This document shows, piece after piece, positions 34,026 to 43,034 of a stretch of DNA of 64,000 nt (position 1 is its first letter; each line of letters opens with the position of its first letter). The position numbers were made by a program, and so were the translations under genes. The notes below the pieces were generated by a model. It saw only the letters and a list, made by a program, of their open reading frames with translations. It had not been told where the DNA came from and did no database searches. Source of the stretch: JADHLJ01 sp038118725 (lineage in GTDB: Bacteria; Pseudomonadota; Alphaproteobacteria; Thalassobaculales; Thalassobaculaceae); the NCBI GenBank assembly GCA_038118725.1, contig JAYOIK010000019.1, positions 7,735 to 71,734 on the forward strand, in the 5' to 3' direction.

Positions 34026-34780
34026 TGGCGCCACTGATCGAATGGCTCTTCCTGATTTCAGCCATCGTCGCGGTCCTGGCGACCGCGGTTGCCTTGGTCT
34101 CGCGAAAGGGTTTGACACTCCATCGGCGCGCCGGGCGAGTAGGTTGCCTGGCCGTGATTCTTTCGGCCGCTTGCGTGATCTGGAGCAGCCTCGACGCGAA
34201 CGACCACTTGACGCTGTTGTTGGGCGCTCTTGCAGGGTATCTGGCGGTTTCGGGATATCGAGCGTTGTATCTGAAGCGCCCGGTGCCGCGCGCGACCTTC
34301 GGGCCGACCCGCGCGGGGGCCTTGGATAAGGGACTGGCGCAATTCCTGTTGATCGCCGGCTGCGCGATCGCGGCCTGGGGAATGATGACCGTCCCCCTGA
34401 GCTTGGATGCTTTCACAACGGCCCAAATCGAGCCAGGTTTCATGATTGGCATCGGCCTGTTCGGGGCCATGCTGGCGTTGCGGGACATGAAGCGGTTTCG
34501 CGCTGGACAGCTCGAACCCAGTGGCTGGTTGGTCATTCATGTGACACGTATGCTGGCCGGCCTCGCGATCATCGGGGTTCTTCTCGTTCAAGCGTTCATG
34601 CCCATGCTTCCCGAATTTGCGCGTTGGGCCTTACCGGCGGGGCTGGGCGCGCTCGGCGTGGGACTTGCCTGGGTGATCTTGACCCGACGGTTGGGCCGTG
34701 ACGGAGACCCAAGATCTTTTTACGATATTCGGATCGCGGAACCGGACGAGGTCCAGGATACGTCCAATGCGCCGTGGTAG
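34025..34780 (+). CDS. Polytopic inner-membrane protein of unknown function
   Basis: A 251-residue protein with about seven hydrophobic segments (for example LIEWLFLISAIVAVLATAVA, CLAVILSAACVIW, LTLLLGALAGYLAVSGY, MLAGLAIIGVLLVQAFM). Short basic loops such as RKGLTLHRRAGRVG separate them, and the C-terminal tail is polar. I do not recognise a named family. It is translationally coupled to the SnoaL-like gene, so the two products may work together. It is convergent with the EVE-domain gene, six bases away. Confidence 0.75.
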   Translation: MAPLIEWLFLISAIVAVLATAVALVSRKGLTLHRRAGRVGCLAVILSAACVIWSSLDANDHLTLLLGALAGYLAVSGYRALYLKRPVPRATFGPTRAGALDKGLAQFLLIAGCAIAAWGMMTVPLSLDAFTTAQIEPGFMIGIGLFGAMLALRDMKRFRAGQLEPSGWLVIHVTRMLAGLAIIGVLLVQAFMPMLPEFARWALPAGLGALGVGLAWVILTRRLGRDGDPRSFYDIRIAEPDEVQDTSNAPW

Positions 34781-34786
34781 CGCGGA

Positions 34787-35206
34787 TCAGGGCGCGGTAT
34801 CACCCATCTCGCAGATCAGTTTCCACTGATCCTCGCTGACCGGGACCACGGAAAGCCGGGATTGGCGAACCAAGGCGAAATCGCCGAGCCGCTCCTCGCC
34901 CTTGATCTCGGCTAGGGTCACCGGGCGGGTGAAGGGTCTGACAGCCTTCACGTCGACCATCCCGAACCGGCCGGAGGCATCCGTGTCGTCGGTGTGATAC
35001 TCGGCGCAAACCTCAACGATGCCGACGATCCGTTTTTCGTTCACCGAGTGGTAGAAGAAACCGAGATCACCGATCTTCATCGCCTTCATGTTGTTGGAGG
35101 CCTGATGGTTTCGGACCCCGTCCCATCCCGCGCCCTTGTCGCCTTCCTTCACTTGATCGTCCCAGGACCAGGTGCCCGGCTCGGACTTGAACAACCAATA
35201 CGCCAT
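34787..35206 (-). CDS. EVE domain protein
   Basis: A 139-residue stand-alone EVE (PUA-like) domain: AYWLFKSEPGTWSWDDQ at the N-terminus, WDGVRNHQASNNMKAMKIGD, GFFYHSVNEKRIVGIVEV, and PVTLAEIKGEERLGDFALVR. EVE domains bind modified bases in DNA or RNA (the human relative is THYN1), and stand-alone bacterial ones are of unknown target. The start at 35206 gives the canonical MAYWLFKSEP; the frame to 35269 is an extension. It follows gpsA in the same direction. Confidence 0.9.
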   Translation of the reverse strand: MAYWLFKSEPGTWSWDDQVKEGDKGAGWDGVRNHQASNNMKAMKIGDLGFFYHSVNEKRIVGIVEVCAEYHTDDTDASGRFGMVDVKAVRPFTRPVTLAEIKGEERLGDFALVRQSRLSVVPVSEDQWKLICEMGDTAP

Positions 35207-35265
35207 TGATGCATTCTCCCTTGGTCTAGACGCGAAGCGAAGGCTCCACCGCGCCGCGTTCGATA

Positions 35266-36267
35266 TCAACCATCCAATTCAGCGCGCAACGGTCGGCTCA
35301 TCAAGCCCGCGATGGCCGCGCGTAGATCGGTTCCCTGATTGAGGACTTCGTCGACGGCCCTGCAGATCGGCAAATCGATCTCTAGCGCCGACGCGCGCCG
35401 CATGGTCGCGCGGGCCGTGTGCCGTCCTTCCACCACGCCGCCCATTTCCTTCAAGATAGTATCCAGAGGAACGTTTCGCCCAAGCGCCTCGCCAAATCGG
35501 AAATTGCGGGACTGACGGCTTGCGCATGTCATCGCGAGATCGCCAAGCCCAGCCAGGCCGGCCATTGTTTCTCGGCGTCCTCCCAGCGCGACCGCCAGAC
35601 GCGTTGCCTCGGCGAGGCCGCGCGTTATCAACGCCGCCCGGGTGTTCTCACCCATGCCGATTCCCGCCGCGATGCCGCAGGCGATGGCCAGGACATTCTT
35701 GATCGCCCCGCCGATTTCCGCGCCCACGACATCCTCGGATACATAGGGCCTGAAGGTCGCGGTGCCGATCGCCCGCGCGATCGCGGTGGCCTGGGATTGG
35801 TCCTCCATCGCCAAGGTTACGGCGGTGGGCATGTCCCGGACGGCCTCGGCGGCGAAAGTGGGACCGGACAGACATCCCAGCGGGTGATCGGGCAAGATCT
35901 CGCGCATAACCTCCGTCATCAAAAGCCCTGTCTCGGTTTCCAATCCCTTGGCGCAGCAGACAAGCGGTCGGTTCGCCGGAACGATGACCCGAAGTGACCG
36001 GCACAAGGCGCGAACCGCCTGGGCGGGCACCACAAGGAGAACGGCGTCGACTTCACCAAATCCGGATAGCGAACCGGTGGCCCGGATTCCTGGATCGAGA
36101 GCGGTTCCCGGCAGATAGCGATGGTTCTCATGACCGTCGTTTATTGCCTCGACCATCGCGGCGTCTCGCGCCCACAGCAGTGTCTCGGCTCCGGCTTTCG
36201 CCGCGATATGAGCGAGCGCGGTGCCCCAGGCGCCGCCGCCGACCACTCCGATCCGACCTATTGTCAT
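35266..36267 (-). CDS. gpsA: Glycerol-3-phosphate dehydrogenase [NAD(P)+]
   Basis: A 333-residue GpsA that makes sn-glycerol 3-phosphate for phospholipid synthesis. The Rossmann motif is GVVGGGAWGTALAHIAA. The catalytic lysine lies in GAEIGGAIKNVLAIACG, followed by GMGENTRAALITRGLAEATR and GLAGLGDLAMTCASRQSRN. Length is normal. Its start overlaps the tsaD stop (36264-36267), so the two are co-translated. Confidence 0.97.
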   Translation of the reverse strand: MTIGRIGVVGGGAWGTALAHIAAKAGAETLLWARDAAMVEAINDGHENHRYLPGTALDPGIRATGSLSGFGEVDAVLLVVPAQAVRALCRSLRVIVPANRPLVCCAKGLETETGLLMTEVMREILPDHPLGCLSGPTFAAEAVRDMPTAVTLAMEDQSQATAIARAIGTATFRPYVSEDVVGAEIGGAIKNVLAIACGIAAGIGMGENTRAALITRGLAEATRLAVALGGRRETMAGLAGLGDLAMTCASRQSRNFRFGEALGRNVPLDTILKEMGGVVEGRHTARATMRRASALEIDLPICRAVDEVLNQGTDLRAAIAGLMSRPLRAELDG

Positions 36268-37337
36268 GCCTTAACTCCCGCGCCGCGTGCCTTAACCGCG
36301 TTCGGATCCAGCGGCCATCGGGGGCGGGGCGCGAAATCCAAGGTATCCACGTCCCCGGCCCGGAGCCTTTCCACGCCCGCCCAAGCGATCATGGCCGCGT
36401 TATCCGTGCAAAGCGACGGCGGTGGCGCGACGAATGGCATTCCCCGTTCATCCGCGAGTGCGCCTAGCCTTGCCCGCAAGGTCTGGTTCGCGGCGACCCC
36501 GCCGGCGACGACGAAGGAATGCCTCGGACCATGCTCGGCTTTGAAAATCTCCATCGCATTGGCGCATCGATCCGCGAGACTATCGGCGACGGCGGCCTGG
36601 AACGAAGCGGCGAGATCATCTACATCCTCGCGACCGAGGCGCCCCAGCCCCTCGATTTTCCGGCGAACCGCCGTCTTGAGGCCGGAAAACGAGAAATCGC
36701 AGCCTGGACGACCCGTCATCGGACGAGGCAAGGCGAAGCGGTTGGCGTCGCCCTCCAGCGCCGCTTTCTCGACCGCCGGCCCGCCTGGGTAGCCAAGGCC
36801 TAGCATCTTCGCGGTCTTGTCAAACGCTTCTCCGACCGCGTCATCGATTGTCGTGCCAAGGCGTTGGTAATCGCCGACCCCCTTAACCGCCAGCAATTGA
36901 CAATGGCCTCCGGAGACCAGCAACAACAGATAGGGAAAACCAACACCATCGGTCAGCCGCGCGGTCAGGGCGTGGCCCTCCAGGTGATTGACGGCGATAA
37001 ACGTAAGCTCTCCGGCCAGCGCGATTCCCTTTGCCATGGTCGCGCCGACCAATACGCCGCCGATCAGGCCAGGACCACCGGTTGCCGCCACCGCGTCGAG
37101 ATCTCGAAAGCCAAGGCCCGCTTTGTTCATGGCTTCGCGCACGATCATGTCGAGATTTTGGACATGCGCGCGGGCGGCGACTTCCGGGACCACGCCGCCA
37201 AAGGGGCGGTGATCGTCGAATTGCGAGAAGATGATGTTGGAGCGGATTATCCGGTCGCCGGTCACGATGGCCGCGGCGGTTTCATCACAGCTCGACTCGA
37301 TGCCGAGGACAATGGGCGGAGCGGTGCCGTCCGACAT
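36264..37337 (-). CDS. tsaD: tRNA N6-adenosine threonylcarbamoyltransferase
   Basis: A 357-residue TsaD (Kae1/YgjD), which adds the threonylcarbamoyl group at A37 of ANN-decoding tRNAs. Visible marks are VLGIESSCDETAAAIV, the metal-binding VNHLEGHALTARL, LVSGGHCQLLAVKGVGDY, and PAVEKAALEGDANRFALP. The C-terminal block is FVAPPPSLCTDNAAMIAWAG. It is divergent from hemC (51 bases apart) and overlaps gpsA by four bases. The tsaD/hemC divergence is a common alphaproteobacterial arrangement. Confidence 0.97.
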   Translation of the reverse strand: MSDGTAPPIVLGIESSCDETAAAIVTGDRIIRSNIIFSQFDDHRPFGGVVPEVAARAHVQNLDMIVREAMNKAGLGFRDLDAVAATGGPGLIGGVLVGATMAKGIALAGELTFIAVNHLEGHALTARLTDGVGFPYLLLLVSGGHCQLLAVKGVGDYQRLGTTIDDAVGEAFDKTAKMLGLGYPGGPAVEKAALEGDANRFALPRPMTGRPGCDFSFSGLKTAVRRKIEGLGRLGREDVDDLAASFQAAVADSLADRCANAMEIFKAEHGPRHSFVVAGGVAANQTLRARLGALADERGMPFVAPPPSLCTDNAAMIAWAGVERLRAGDVDTLDFAPRPRWPLDPNAVKARGAGVKA

Positions 37338-37388
37338 GGCCGTATTCGTCCTTTCCTTGCTCTCGCGCCCGGTCTACACAGGCAAACC

Positions 37389-38345
37389 ATGGATGACCAG
37401 AATAAAGCCGCGGCTCTGATCCGCATTGGTACCCGGGGCTCCAAGCTTGCCTTGGCGCAGGCCGAGGAATTGCGCAACCGATTGACCGCCGCGCATCCCG
37501 AGCTGCGGGACGACGGGGCCATCGAGATCGTGGTTATTACCACGACCGGTGACGCGGTCCGTGACCGCGCGCTCGCCGAAATCGGTGGCAAGGGCCTTTT
37601 CATGAAGGAAATCGAGGAGGCCCTGGTTGGTGGTCGTGTCGACCTTGCGCTCCACTCCATGAAGGACGTGGAGACTTTCCTAACGCCCGGTACCGAGATC
37701 GCGTGCGTTTTGCCGCGCGAGGATCCGCGAGACGCGTTTTTGTCGCCTGTCGCGGATCATATTGACAACCTGCCCCATGGCGCGGTGGTGGGAACCTCCT
37801 CGGTGCGCCGCGCCGCGTTGGTCAAGAACCGCCGGTCCGATCTCCGGACCGTTCTCTATCGGGGCAATGTCGATACCCGCCTCGCGAAACTGGAGGCGGG
37901 GGAAGTCGACGCGACGTTGCTGGCGTTGGCTGGGCTCAATCGTCTAGGGCTGGCTGCGCGCGCGACCCGAGTCCTGGAGCTTGACGAGATGCCGCCCGCG
38001 GTCGCCCAGGGCGCGATAGGAGCGCAATGCCGGGTTGCGGAAACCGAGGCGGACATTCGGCTACGGAGCTGGCTGGAGGCGATCAACGACGCTGAAAGCG
38101 AAACTCAGATCACCGCGGAGCGCGCCATGCTCGCGACCCTCGACGGTTCCTGTCGGACACCGATCGCCGGGCACGCGGTTCTGGGCGAGGATGGCGCGCT
38201 AACCTTGACCGGGCATGTGGTGTCGGAGGATGGCGCGCGGTTGCACGGGGCGTGTGAGACCGGACGCGCCGACGCCGCCGAAGCGCTCGGCCAAAGCGTC
38301 GGCGAGCGTTTGTTGGCGCAAGCGGGCGCGGATTTGGCGCGCTAA
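37389..38345 (+). CDS. hemC: Hydroxymethylbilane synthase (porphobilinogen deaminase)
   Basis: A 318-residue HemC that joins four porphobilinogen units into hydroxymethylbilane on the way to heme. IRIGTRGSKLALAQAEELRN opens the protein. The substrate loop region GGKGLFMKEIEEALVGGRVD, then SMKDVETFL, then TSSVRRAALVKNRRSDL are present. The cysteine that carries the dipyrromethane cofactor is in LDGSCRTPIAGHA. The start at 37389 is canonical; the longer frame upstream is antisense to tsaD. hemD follows after three bases. Confidence 0.97.
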   Translation: MDDQNKAAALIRIGTRGSKLALAQAEELRNRLTAAHPELRDDGAIEIVVITTTGDAVRDRALAEIGGKGLFMKEIEEALVGGRVDLALHSMKDVETFLTPGTEIACVLPREDPRDAFLSPVADHIDNLPHGAVVGTSSVRRAALVKNRRSDLRTVLYRGNVDTRLAKLEAGEVDATLLALAGLNRLGLAARATRVLELDEMPPAVAQGAIGAQCRVAETEADIRLRSWLEAINDAESETQITAERAMLATLDGSCRTPIAGHAVLGEDGALTLTGHVVSEDGARLHGACETGRADAAEALGQSVGERLLAQAGADLAR

Positions 38346-38348
38346 CGC

Positions 38349-39056
38349 ATGCGCGTTCTCATCACTCGACCATTTTCCGAAGCGCAAGCGCTTTCCGAGA
38401 TGCTTAAGGACCTGGGATTCGAAACGTGTATCTCACCGGTTATGGAAATCGTGCCGCGTGAAGTTGAGATCTCCCGAGACAAGACCTATCGGGCGGTGGT
38501 GCTGACCAGCGGGAACGCCGTTGAGGCGTTGGTGGGGGCTGAACTGCCACGTGATATACCGATATTTTGTGTTGGCGACGCGACGGCCCGACGGCTTGCC
38601 GGGACCGCGTTCTCCGACATTCGCTCGGCCTCGGGTAACTCTGACGATCTGGTGGCCTTGATCACGCGTGATTTAGAGCCCGACGATGCCCCTTTGCTGT
38701 ATCTTTCCGGGATGATGATCGCCGCGGATATCGGCGCCGCGCTCGCGGATGCCGGCTTCACCGTGGAGCGTCATGTCGTCTATCGAGCGCAAGCGGTCGC
38801 GACCCCGAACGAAGCGGTCGTCGCCGCGTTGGCGGCCGGAGAAATCGACGCGGTGCTGTTTTACTCACCGCGTTCCGCTCGGATCTTTCTTGATCATCTC
38901 AAGGCCGCCAAATTGGGTTTGATGGCCAAGGAAATGATCGCTTACTGCATAAGTAACGCCGCCGCGGACGTGGCGCGAAATCTGCAGTGGCGCAAGGTGG
39001 TCGTGGCAAGCCGTCCCACCCAAAACGATCTATTGGCGCTGTTGCCCAAATCGTGA
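38349..39056 (+). CDS. hemD: Uroporphyrinogen-III synthase
   Basis: A 235-residue HemD, which inverts ring D and closes the tetrapyrrole. The family is sequence-diverse, but the pattern is clear: MRVLITRPFSEAQALSEML, AVVLTSGNAVEAL, IFCVGDATARRLAG, LLYLSGMMIAADIGAALADA, AVLFYSPRSARIFLDHL and VVVASRPTQNDLLALL. It lies three bases after hemC. The mitofilin-like and HemY genes follow in the same direction, as in many alphaproteobacteria. Confidence 0.94.
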   Translation: MRVLITRPFSEAQALSEMLKDLGFETCISPVMEIVPREVEISRDKTYRAVVLTSGNAVEALVGAELPRDIPIFCVGDATARRLAGTAFSDIRSASGNSDDLVALITRDLEPDDAPLLYLSGMMIAADIGAALADAGFTVERHVVYRAQAVATPNEAVVAALAAGEIDAVLFYSPRSARIFLDHLKAAKLGLMAKEMIAYCISNAAADVARNLQWRKVVVASRPTQNDLLALLPKS

Positions 39057-39113
39057 CACAAGGCGGCTATATGCTGCTATTGTCCAAGTTCATTCCAACC
39101 AGTGAGCACTGTC

Positions 39114-40616
39114 ATGTCGGTGAGCGACGAGAAGAAATCGGACGCGGATGACACCTTGAAGGAGGATGTCGGCGCGGCGTCCGGACCCACGATCGATCAT
39201 GACGCGGCGGATGTGGCCAAGCCATCGTCCTTCGTTAGAAAGATAAAGCTCTACGGCGCGTTGGTGGGCGTGCTCATGGTCGCCGTTATCGCCGCCGCGG
39301 GGACTTATCCGTATTGGCGCGCGGATGCGGCCCCGGTGTTGGAAAGGGTTGGCCTTGACCTTGAAAATCTCGAGCAACGACTGAACGTTCCGCGCTGGGC
39401 GATTACCCATGGCCGCGAGGATGTCGGTCCCGTCGCCGCCGCGAGCAGCGCCGTCGCTCCGACGGCGGAACCCATGAACGAGCCGAAGCCCGAGGCGTCA
39501 CCGGCCCCGGCTGCTCCCGCCACCGTCGACCTGCCGAAGCCGGTGAGCGCCCCCGAGCCAACGCCTTCGGAGCTTTCCGAGGCATGGCGCGGCGAGCTGG
39601 CGTCGTTGGCCGAGCATCTTGAATCGGTCCAGGAACGCATCGCTCGCGTGGAGGATAGGTTGCGGGTCCTGGAAGACGCCACATCGGCGCCGCATTCGAA
39701 CACGGCCCCATCAACCTCGGCCCCATCGGCTTCGGCCCCATCGGCCTCGGCTACGCCGAGCCCGTTGACGACGACTGTTCCGTCCGATGTCTTGGAAAAG
39801 CTTGACCTTCTCGCCACGCGTCTGGCCGATCTCGAAAACCATCAACTGGCGCTTGAGAGCGCTTCGACCGCCCCGGCGCCGGCGCCCTCGGCTGATCAAG
39901 GCGCGCTGATAGCGACCGTCGTCGGACTGGCGGAGCGGGTCGCGGCGATGGAAGGGCGCGGGGCTGAAGGCGCCTCGGCGGTCGCCGCCCTACGCGAGGA
40001 TACGCGGACACTCGCGAGTCGCTTGAGTGGTCTTGATGAAAAACTCGGCTCCGTCGACGCCGCTCTGGCGGACGAGAAGCCGGAGCGCGACAGAGCAACA
40101 TTATTGCTTTTGAGCGTTGGGCAGTTGGCCGTCGCGACGTCCGGCGCCGACGCATTCGACGCGCAATTGGAGGCTGTTCGCTCGGTTTCGGGCGGTATGG
40201 AAGATTTGACCGGCCCCTTGGATCGATTGGCGCCTCATGCCGGAGCCGGCGCGCCGACCCTGGTGATGCTTCGAAGCGCCTTCGCCGGCGTTTCCGACGC
40301 CGTGGTAAGAAGCCGGGATGTCGGGGCACCCGAAGGCGTGCTTGGCCAAACACTTTCGCGGGTTGCTTCATTGGTGACCATTCGCAAGGTTGACGAGCTG
40401 GCGCCGGAGACCGTCGACGGCGCGTTGGCGCTCGCCGACGCGGCGCTTGCCGAGGGCGATCTCGCGGCGGCCGTCGGCGCGCTCGAAGGATTGACCGGCG
40501 CGCCGGGCCAAGCGGCGTCGGCCTGGTTGACCCAGGCAAGGGCGCGGATCACGGTTGACGGCGCGCTCTCGGATCTACAGACGGCGGCGATACGCGCGCG
40601 CGCGGCGGCGGGGTGA
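39114..40616 (+). CDS. Mitofilin-domain inner membrane protein
   Basis: A 500-residue protein of the alphaproteobacterial mitofilin (Mic60-like) type: a charged N-terminal tail, one membrane segment (about residues 47-65, LVGVLMVAVIAAAGTYPY), a Pro/Ala/Glu-rich linker with short repeats (SAPSASAPSASA), then coiled-coil stretches and a helical C-terminal domain with AAVGALEGLTGAPGQAAS. Mitofilin shapes inner-membrane folds in mitochondria and some alphaproteobacteria. Start is ATG 39114; GTG at 39102 is possible. It is conserved between hemD and hemY. Confidence 0.85.
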   Translation: MSVSDEKKSDADDTLKEDVGAASGPTIDHDAADVAKPSSFVRKIKLYGALVGVLMVAVIAAAGTYPYWRADAAPVLERVGLDLENLEQRLNVPRWAITHGREDVGPVAAASSAVAPTAEPMNEPKPEASPAPAAPATVDLPKPVSAPEPTPSELSEAWRGELASLAEHLESVQERIARVEDRLRVLEDATSAPHSNTAPSTSAPSASAPSASATPSPLTTTVPSDVLEKLDLLATRLADLENHQLALESASTAPAPAPSADQGALIATVVGLAERVAAMEGRGAEGASAVAALREDTRTLASRLSGLDEKLGSVDAALADEKPERDRATLLLLSVGQLAVATSGADAFDAQLEAVRSVSGGMEDLTGPLDRLAPHAGAGAPTLVMLRSAFAGVSDAVVRSRDVGAPEGVLGQTLSRVASLVTIRKVDELAPETVDGALALADAALAEGDLAAAVGALEGLTGAPGQAASAWLTQARARITVDGALSDLQTAAIRARAAAG

Positions 40617-40622
40617 TCGGCC

Positions 40623-42044
40623 ATGTGGCGCGCGCTCTTCTACTTCGTCCAGGTCGCGATCCTCGTGGCCTTGGCGGTCTGGTTGACCGACAACCCCGGC
40701 AAGGTCGAGATCAATTGGCTCGGCTACCGGATCGAGACGTATTTCGGCGTTCTGCTTCTGGTCGCGGTGGTCGGCGTGCTGGTCCTCGCGCTGATTTACA
40801 AGCTGTTGCGGGGGCTCGTCGTCGCGCCTGGAGAGTTTCTCAGCCGGCGACAGTACCGACGCCGCGAGGACGGTTACCGGGCGCTGGTGCTCGGCATGGC
40901 GGCGGCTTCGGCGGGGGATCGGGAGAAGGCGAGGCGGTTGGCGCGCCGTGCCGATTCCCTGCTTCAAGATCTGGAGCTGACCCGACTCCTATCGGCTCAA
41001 GCGGCGACCCTGAATGGTGATCCCGTCGCCGCCCGGCGTTATCTCGACGCGCTGGTGGAGAACGAGGAGACGGCATTTCTCGGTCTTACGGGGCTGATGC
41101 GCCAGGCCATGGCCGATGGCGACGATGAGGCTTTGCTCGACTTAGCCGAACGCGCTCACAAGATCAGGCCGGACTCGGCTTTTGTGGTCGAAACCCTATT
41201 CAAGCTCCAGACCCAGGCCGCGCGTTGGGACGCGGCGCAGGCCACGCTTTTCGACGCGGTGCGCCGAAAGGTCAAAACCGAAGCCGAGGCGCTCGGCCAT
41301 CGCGCGACCATATTCACCGCCCGGGCGCTGGAGGCCGAGGGGGCGGGACGCGCCTCCGAGGCATCCGATCTCGCCGACAAAGCGCTTGGCACCGACGGCG
41401 ATTTCGTTCCCGCCGCCGTGATCCGCGCTCGGACATTGGAGCGTGATGGGAAGGGCCGACGGGCGATCCGGTTGCTGGAGGAGCTTTGGGCACGTCGCCC
41501 CCATTCCGATCTAGCCGAAGCCTATCTCAAGCAATGGCCGCTCGAGGCGCCGCTGGATCGGATGAAGCGCATCCAGCATCTCACCGACAAGAACGCCAGC
41601 GCGTTCGAGAGCCGGATCGCGCTCGCCGAGGCGGCGCTGGAGGCCAAGCTTTGGGGCGAGGCGAGACGCAATCTCATCGATTTACCGGACGATCAAATCA
41701 CCGTTCGCGTTTGCCGCTTGATGGCGCGCCTGGAGCAGGACGAGCATGGCGACGCGGTGGCGGCCCGGGTTTGGCTGGATCGCGCGGAGACCGCGGCGCC
41801 GGGCAAGGCTTGGACTTGCGACACCTGCGGCGCCGTGGCCGCGGAATGGTCGGCCTTGTGCGGAAACTGCGAGGCTTTCGACACCGTTTCCTGGAAACAG
41901 CCGCCGCGGGTTTCCGTCTTGTCGAGCCTGCCGGCGCCCGGACCGGTCGTGGAGGCCACGACCCCGGAGGAACCCGTGGAAGTCGACAGTGTCGAGGAAG
42001 CGCCCGACCCCGAGAGACCGACGCAAGAACGCCAGGCATCCTAG
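40623..42044 (+). CDS. hemY: HemY-family TPR membrane protein with C-terminal zinc ribbon
   Basis: A 473-residue protein with two N-terminal membrane segments (LFYFVQVAILVALAVWL and VLLLVAVVGVLVLALIY), the HemY_N region VEINWLGYRIETYFG, and a TPR solenoid (RALVLGMAAASAGDREKARR onward). A four-cysteine zinc-ribbon-like motif sits near residue 398 (TCDTCGAVAAEWSALCGNC), followed by a Pro/Glu-rich tail. HemY of this type is co-located with late heme genes; its biochemical role is unclear. The ribbon resembles that of LapB, which also carries TPRs. Confidence 0.9.
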   Translation: MWRALFYFVQVAILVALAVWLTDNPGKVEINWLGYRIETYFGVLLLVAVVGVLVLALIYKLLRGLVVAPGEFLSRRQYRRREDGYRALVLGMAAASAGDREKARRLARRADSLLQDLELTRLLSAQAATLNGDPVAARRYLDALVENEETAFLGLTGLMRQAMADGDDEALLDLAERAHKIRPDSAFVVETLFKLQTQAARWDAAQATLFDAVRRKVKTEAEALGHRATIFTARALEAEGAGRASEASDLADKALGTDGDFVPAAVIRARTLERDGKGRRAIRLLEELWARRPHSDLAEAYLKQWPLEAPLDRMKRIQHLTDKNASAFESRIALAEAALEAKLWGEARRNLIDLPDDQITVRVCRLMARLEQDEHGDAVAARVWLDRAETAAPGKAWTCDTCGAVAAEWSALCGNCEAFDTVSWKQPPRVSVLSSLPAPGPVVEATTPEEPVEVDSVEEAPDPERPTQERQAS

Positions 42045-42071
42045 CTGGGTCAACTCCCCCCGCGAATCCGG

Positions 42072-42100
42072 ATGACATAATAGATAAAATTGTATATAGT
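42072..42100 (+). promoter_or_regulatory. Strong sigma70-type promoter
   Basis: ATGACA at 42072-42077 (five of six to TTGACA) and TATAGT at 42095-42100 are separated by exactly 17 bases in a locally AT-rich tract. Transcription would start near 42107, about 58 bases before the ATG at 42165. It implies that the downstream orphan gene is expressed apart from hemY. Confidence 0.6.
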
Positions 42101-42164
42101 ATTGGGAGCGTATCAGCCCACGCGCCATCCGAAGTGATGGAAAAGGCGTCCAGAAAGGAGGCCA

Positions 42165-43034
42165 ATGATGGTTGAGATCAGCGCCTTCAACGCGCGCGCC
42201 AGCATATCAGCGGTTCCGCAAGCCAACCGCGTATTGCCGCCCGACGGCGTGACCGGCACCGACAAATCCATTTCCGATGGCGGGAAAACCGATGCCGCCC
42301 GGGGAGATCTCTCCCAAGGGCAATCATTCCGCTTGGCGTCGCGGACCGAGGCGTCGGTCTTCGCGGTGGACTTGCGGGCGGGCGGGCGCGAAACCGAAGG
42401 AATTGCCGAGGCCCTATCCGGCACCTTCGAGGAGTTGCTCGAGATCTTCCACGGCGCGGGCAAGGCGTCGGAGGCCTTGGAAACCGCGCTATCCTCTGTC
42501 TCGGACCTGATCGACGCGGCGGGCGAGGACGCGGATGTCCTGGGTGTGCAGCTTCGCGTCGCCAGCGTGGTGCGAAGCTTCGGGGCGGAGAACGGCGAGG
42601 ACGCGGTCTTCGGAAGTGTCACCGGTTTCGCCATCGAGGTCGGCTTGGTCCGGGGTGAACGCGTCGGCGCCGAGGATACGCGGCTCGTCGGCCTGGCGGG
42701 CGATCTGATCGATCTGACCGTGGCGCAGCGGCGCACCGGTATCGTCGATGGTGTTTACCGCATTCAGGATCGGGCGCCGTTCAGCGATGATCTCGCCGCC
42801 TTTCAAGGTCGGAACAAGGCCCAAATCGAGGCGCTGCGCAACGCGCTGGATCGCTTGGCGCTGGTCCAGGACGCGCTAAAATCCTACCGCAATGGCGATA
42901 CCAGGGCCCTGGAAGAGGTGGAAAAATTCTTTCGCGCCGGAACTTTGGACGCGGGCGCGGTAAGAGCGATTTCCGACGTTCGGGGCACCAGTCAGACGGT
43001 CGTGCCCGGCGCCGGCGTGTTCAGCCTCAGTTGA
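42165..43034 (+). CDS. Unrecognised 289-residue protein
   Basis: Starts at a double ATG (42165 and 42168) after AAAGGAGG. The N-terminal 50 residues are low-complexity and polar (EISAFNARASISAVPQAN). The rest is mainly helical, with two related-looking helical blocks (ETEGIAEALSGTFEELLEIF and KAQIEALRNALDRLALVQDA). No signal peptide, membrane segment or cysteine cluster is visible. The loose N-terminus plus helical body is reminiscent of secreted or flagellum-associated proteins, but no family is recognised. It has its own promoter and overlaps the end of pntB (convergent) by eight bases. Confidence 0.7.
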   Translation: MMVEISAFNARASISAVPQANRVLPPDGVTGTDKSISDGGKTDAARGDLSQGQSFRLASRTEASVFAVDLRAGGRETEGIAEALSGTFEELLEIFHGAGKASEALETALSSVSDLIDAAGEDADVLGVQLRVASVVRSFGAENGEDAVFGSVTGFAIEVGLVRGERVGAEDTRLVGLAGDLIDLTVAQRRTGIVDGVYRIQDRAPFSDDLAAFQGRNKAQIEALRNALDRLALVQDALKSYRNGDTRALEEVEKFFRAGTLDAGAVRAISDVRGTSQTVVPGAGVFSLS

